This document shows, piece after piece, positions 5,509-7,374 of a DNA stretch of 7,374 nt. How positions within the stretch are numbered: position 1 is the first letter of the stretch; the number at the start of each line of letters is the position of its first letter. Below the pieces are notes generated by a model that was not told the DNA's origin, made no database searches, and saw only the letters and a program-made list of their open reading frames with translations. Origin of the DNA: Planctomycetota bacterium (GTDB lineage Bacteria; Planctomycetota; Phycisphaerae; WQYP01); NCBI GenBank assembly GCA_021780285.1, contig JAJXZA010000020.1:1-7374 (forward strand). Direction: 5' to 3'. A program made the translations under genes and the position numbers.

Positions 5509-7374
5509 ATGGGTGAATCGCAAAGCTCGCTATCGGCACAGAAGAACGAACATGTTGGCGTCGGGATCAGCTCCTCACCTCGTGAAACCCCAATGTTTTG
5601 GTGGCTTTGCTTTGGCCTTATTTTGCTGGCAGGAGGGTTCCTGCGTTTTTGGCGGCTGGGCCATCAGTCCATCTGGTGTGATGAAAGCGCCACTGCCATG
5701 CGCGTCAGTGGGTCCATGCACGCATTGATTAAGTCCTTGGATCGGCAGGGCTTTCCGCCGGGGTGGTATGTGCTGCTTTTAGGCTGGCGGCACATGCTGG
5801 AAAGTCTCTTTGGATTGCCCAAATGGTTGGCGATGTCGGTGACGGCATTGCGGGTTTTGCCCGCAATCCTGGGCACGCTGCTGGTACCCGTGGCTTATTG
5901 GCTGGGGCGGCAGTGGTTTGACCGGCGCGGAGCGCTTCTGGTGATGTTGCTGGCGGCGGTGAATCCATTTTTAGTGTATTACAGTCGCGACCTGAAAATG
6001 TATTCCGCGTGCTATTTTACCATTGCGCTGAACATGGCGCTGTTTTTTCAGTGGTTGCGCACACGCCGGGCGTGGCCGTGGGGTTGGCTGTTTCTGATAA
6101 GCGCGCTGGCGATGACTGCCATTGATTTTTTAAGCTGGATGATTATTCCGGCGCAGCTTGCGGCCCTGTTGCTCCGACCCACTAAAAAATGGCGGTTGGC
6201 TGATGTTCCCTTATGGCTGGCGACGGTATGCCTGATGGGAGGGCTTACAGCGGGCTGGTATTATCGCTTCAGTAATTTTGCCAAGGTCACGGTGGGTCAT
6301 GATAGCGCCGGGCCGGTCGGTTGGGTAGGGCTTTACAACCAGATGGATTGGCACACATTCGCGGGTTTGCCTACGGTTCATTTGCTGGGATTTTTATGGC
6401 CGGTGTATCCGCCTACACCGCGGATGCTTAACTGGTTAGGCCTTTCGCCGGGCTTTAATGAGCATTTGGCGACGCGGAGCATACCTTGGCTGGCGCATTT
6501 AGAGTTGGCGCTGGCCGCGATTTTATTTGCAGTGCTGATTTTGGGGCTTGTGCCCTGGCAGCGTTTGCTCTCGCCGGGGCAAACGATCAGAGCGGAAGCG
6601 GAGGCTGACGAAAGGCCTGGTCGCTGGTGGCACGTTGCGATTTGGCTGGGGCTGCCGCTGACATTTTTTGGTTTGGGGTCGCTGCCCAGAAGCAGCCCGT
6701 GGTCGCTTTATCCGCACTTTGTAATGTGGCAGCAGCGCTACCTGGGACCTCTGGTGATGGCGTGGGTGCTGTGGCTGGTTGCCGCGCTGGTGCGATTGCC
6801 GGGGTGGTGGCTGCGAGCATCGCTGGCGTCGTTGTTTGTGCTGGTGATGCTGGGTTTTTCGCTGACGAGTCATCTGTTGTGTCGGCAGGAGCCGTGGAAT
6901 TTCATTTATCCAACGGCGATCAAATTTTTTAATCCAAAGACTCCTGATGGGATGCGGTTGGTTTGCGCACGCCCCAGCCATCCGTTTGGTGACCAGACGT
7001 ATGCCATGCTGACGGCTCTGCATCAGACGCCGCTGCAGGTGACGGCACTCGACATGTTCCCTCGCCCGGGCAACGTCGCCTCTGTTCCGCTGCCGCCGGT
7101 TATTCTTTTGCCTTCAATTGCGGGCTTGTGGGAATCGCAAATTGCCGAGGCGAGCCAGGATCGAGCATTAAAATCGCTTGTGCTGGCAGACCGGTGGGGC
7201 GATATAAAGACCGGGCCGCTTTCAACTCGGGCGATATCCGCGCGATTGGGCAGTGGCTGGCGGCTGGTGCAGGAGTGCCGCTTTCGATGGTATTACCAAT
7301 GGTGGTTCTATTTTTATTCGCCGTGGCGCGTGCGGGTATGGCAGCGTGTGGCGGGTGTGCCGCCGGGCACTGCG
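5509..7374 (+). CDS. GT-C fold membrane glycosyltransferase (PMT/ArnT-like), 3' partial
   Basis: From ATG 5509 the frame stays open for 622 codons to the window edge. It begins with a polar tail of about 28 residues, then TM1 from M29, and has roughly a dozen further hydrophobic segments up to residue 455. The GT-C signs are in the expected order: RFWRLGHQSIWCDESA at 46-61, with D58/E59 in the first outside loop where the catalytic acidic pair lies; GFPPGWYVLL at 81-90, like the HPPLYY motif of ArnT/PMT proteins; and NPFLVYYSRDLKMYS at 152-166. RYLGPL at 410-415 recalls the RY-P motif of later loops. Residues from about 460 form a less hydrophobic C-terminal domain, probably periplasmic. Such enzymes move a sugar from a polyprenyl-phosphate donor to lipid, glycan or protein outside the inner membrane; donor and acceptor cannot be told here. 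The start is uncertain: ATG 5509 has a weak ribosome site, and GTG 5500 or ATG 5593 (just before TM1) are alternatives. The C-terminal VRVWQRV suggests the stop is not far beyond the edge. Confidence 0.85.
   Translation, partial: MGESQSSLSAQKNEHVGVGISSSPRETPMFWWLCFGLILLAGGFLRFWRLGHQSIWCDESATAMRVSGSMHALIKSLDRQGFPPGWYVLLLGWRHMLESLFGLPKWLAMSVTALRVLPAILGTLLVPVAYWLGRQWFDRRGALLVMLLAAVNPFLVYYSRDLKMYSACYFTIALNMALFFQWLRTRRAWPWGWLFLISALAMTAIDFLSWMIIPAQLAALLLRPTKKWRLADVPLWLATVCLMGGLTAGWYYRFSNFAKVTVGHDSAGPVGWVGLYNQMDWHTFAGLPTVHLLGFLWPVYPPTPRMLNWLGLSPGFNEHLATRSIPWLAHLELALAAILFAVLILGLVPWQRLLSPGQTIRAEAEADERPGRWWHVAIWLGLPLTFFGLGSLPRSSPWSLYPHFVMWQQRYLGPLVMAWVLWLVAALVRLPGWWLRASLASLFVLVMLGFSLTSHLLCRQEPWNFIYPTAIKFFNPKTPDGMRLVCARPSHPFGDQTYAMLTALHQTPLQVTALDMFPRPGNVASVPLPPVILLPSIAGLWESQIAEASQDRALKSLVLADRWGDIKTGPLSTRAISARLGSGWRLVQECRFRWYYQWWFYFYSPWRVRVWQRVAGVPPGTA

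Noticed and set aside
5847..5867. Perfect 8-bp hairpin ATTGCGGG/CCCGCAAT with a 5-nt loop
   Set aside because: It is inside the glycosyltransferase frame, encodes an ordinary membrane segment, and has no T-run on either strand.
6401..6420. 7-bp inverted repeat CGGTGTA/TACACCG
   Set aside because: It falls within the glycosyltransferase coding sequence with nothing regulatory nearby.
1..7374. CRISPR array, insertion sequence, tRNA or rRNA
   Set aside because: I saw no regularly spaced repeats, no transposase-like protein and no tRNA- or rRNA-like sequence on either strand.

Overview
This window holds three plus-strand genes from what looks like a GC-rich diderm (Gram-negative-type) bacterium. 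The first is a very large AsmA-like/DUF748 envelope protein, cut by the left edge. The second is a complete stand-alone NuoC, the 30 kDa subunit of respiratory complex I. The third is a polytopic GT-C membrane glycosyltransferase, cut by the right edge. DUF748 proteins belong to bacteria with an outer membrane. The very Ala/Pro-rich long reading frame and the nuoC set apart from other nuo genes would fit an uncultured planctomycete-like lineage, but this is only a guess: no rRNA, tRNA or marker gene is present to fix the taxonomy.

Layout: 3-4550 encodes at least 1515 residues of the DUF748 protein. Beta-rich AsmA-like modules are separated by Ala/Pro/Lys linkers, followed by the conserved DUF748 C-terminal region and a charged helical tail. 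The 323-bp gap 4551-4873 has no convincing gene but is structured. It holds an 11-bp direct repeat, two overlapping inverted repeats that cannot both form, an 11-bp inverted repeat enclosing a smaller hairpin, and a perfect TATAAT box about 70 bp before nuoC. nuoC runs 4874-5392 with a good ribosome binding site. The 116-bp gap 5393-5508 holds two inverted repeats. One ends in TTTT and may terminate nuoC; the other lies against the start of the next gene. The glycosyltransferase runs from 5509 off the end of the window (622 residues without a stop).

How the genes relate: nothing shows that the three form one operon. nuoC has its own promoter-like signal and a terminator-like signal behind it. 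The DUF748 protein and the glycosyltransferase would both work on the cell envelope (lipid transport or envelope integrity, and transfer of sugars from lipid carriers). NuoC works in the peripheral arm of complex I and is probably there by chance of gene order. The coding strand is C-rich over the first gene and G-rich over the third, so the GC skew changes sign near 4.6-4.8 kb. No clearly new multi-gene system is visible. The points most worth following up are the modular DUF748 protein, the isolated nuoC with its structured upstream region, and the skew switch.
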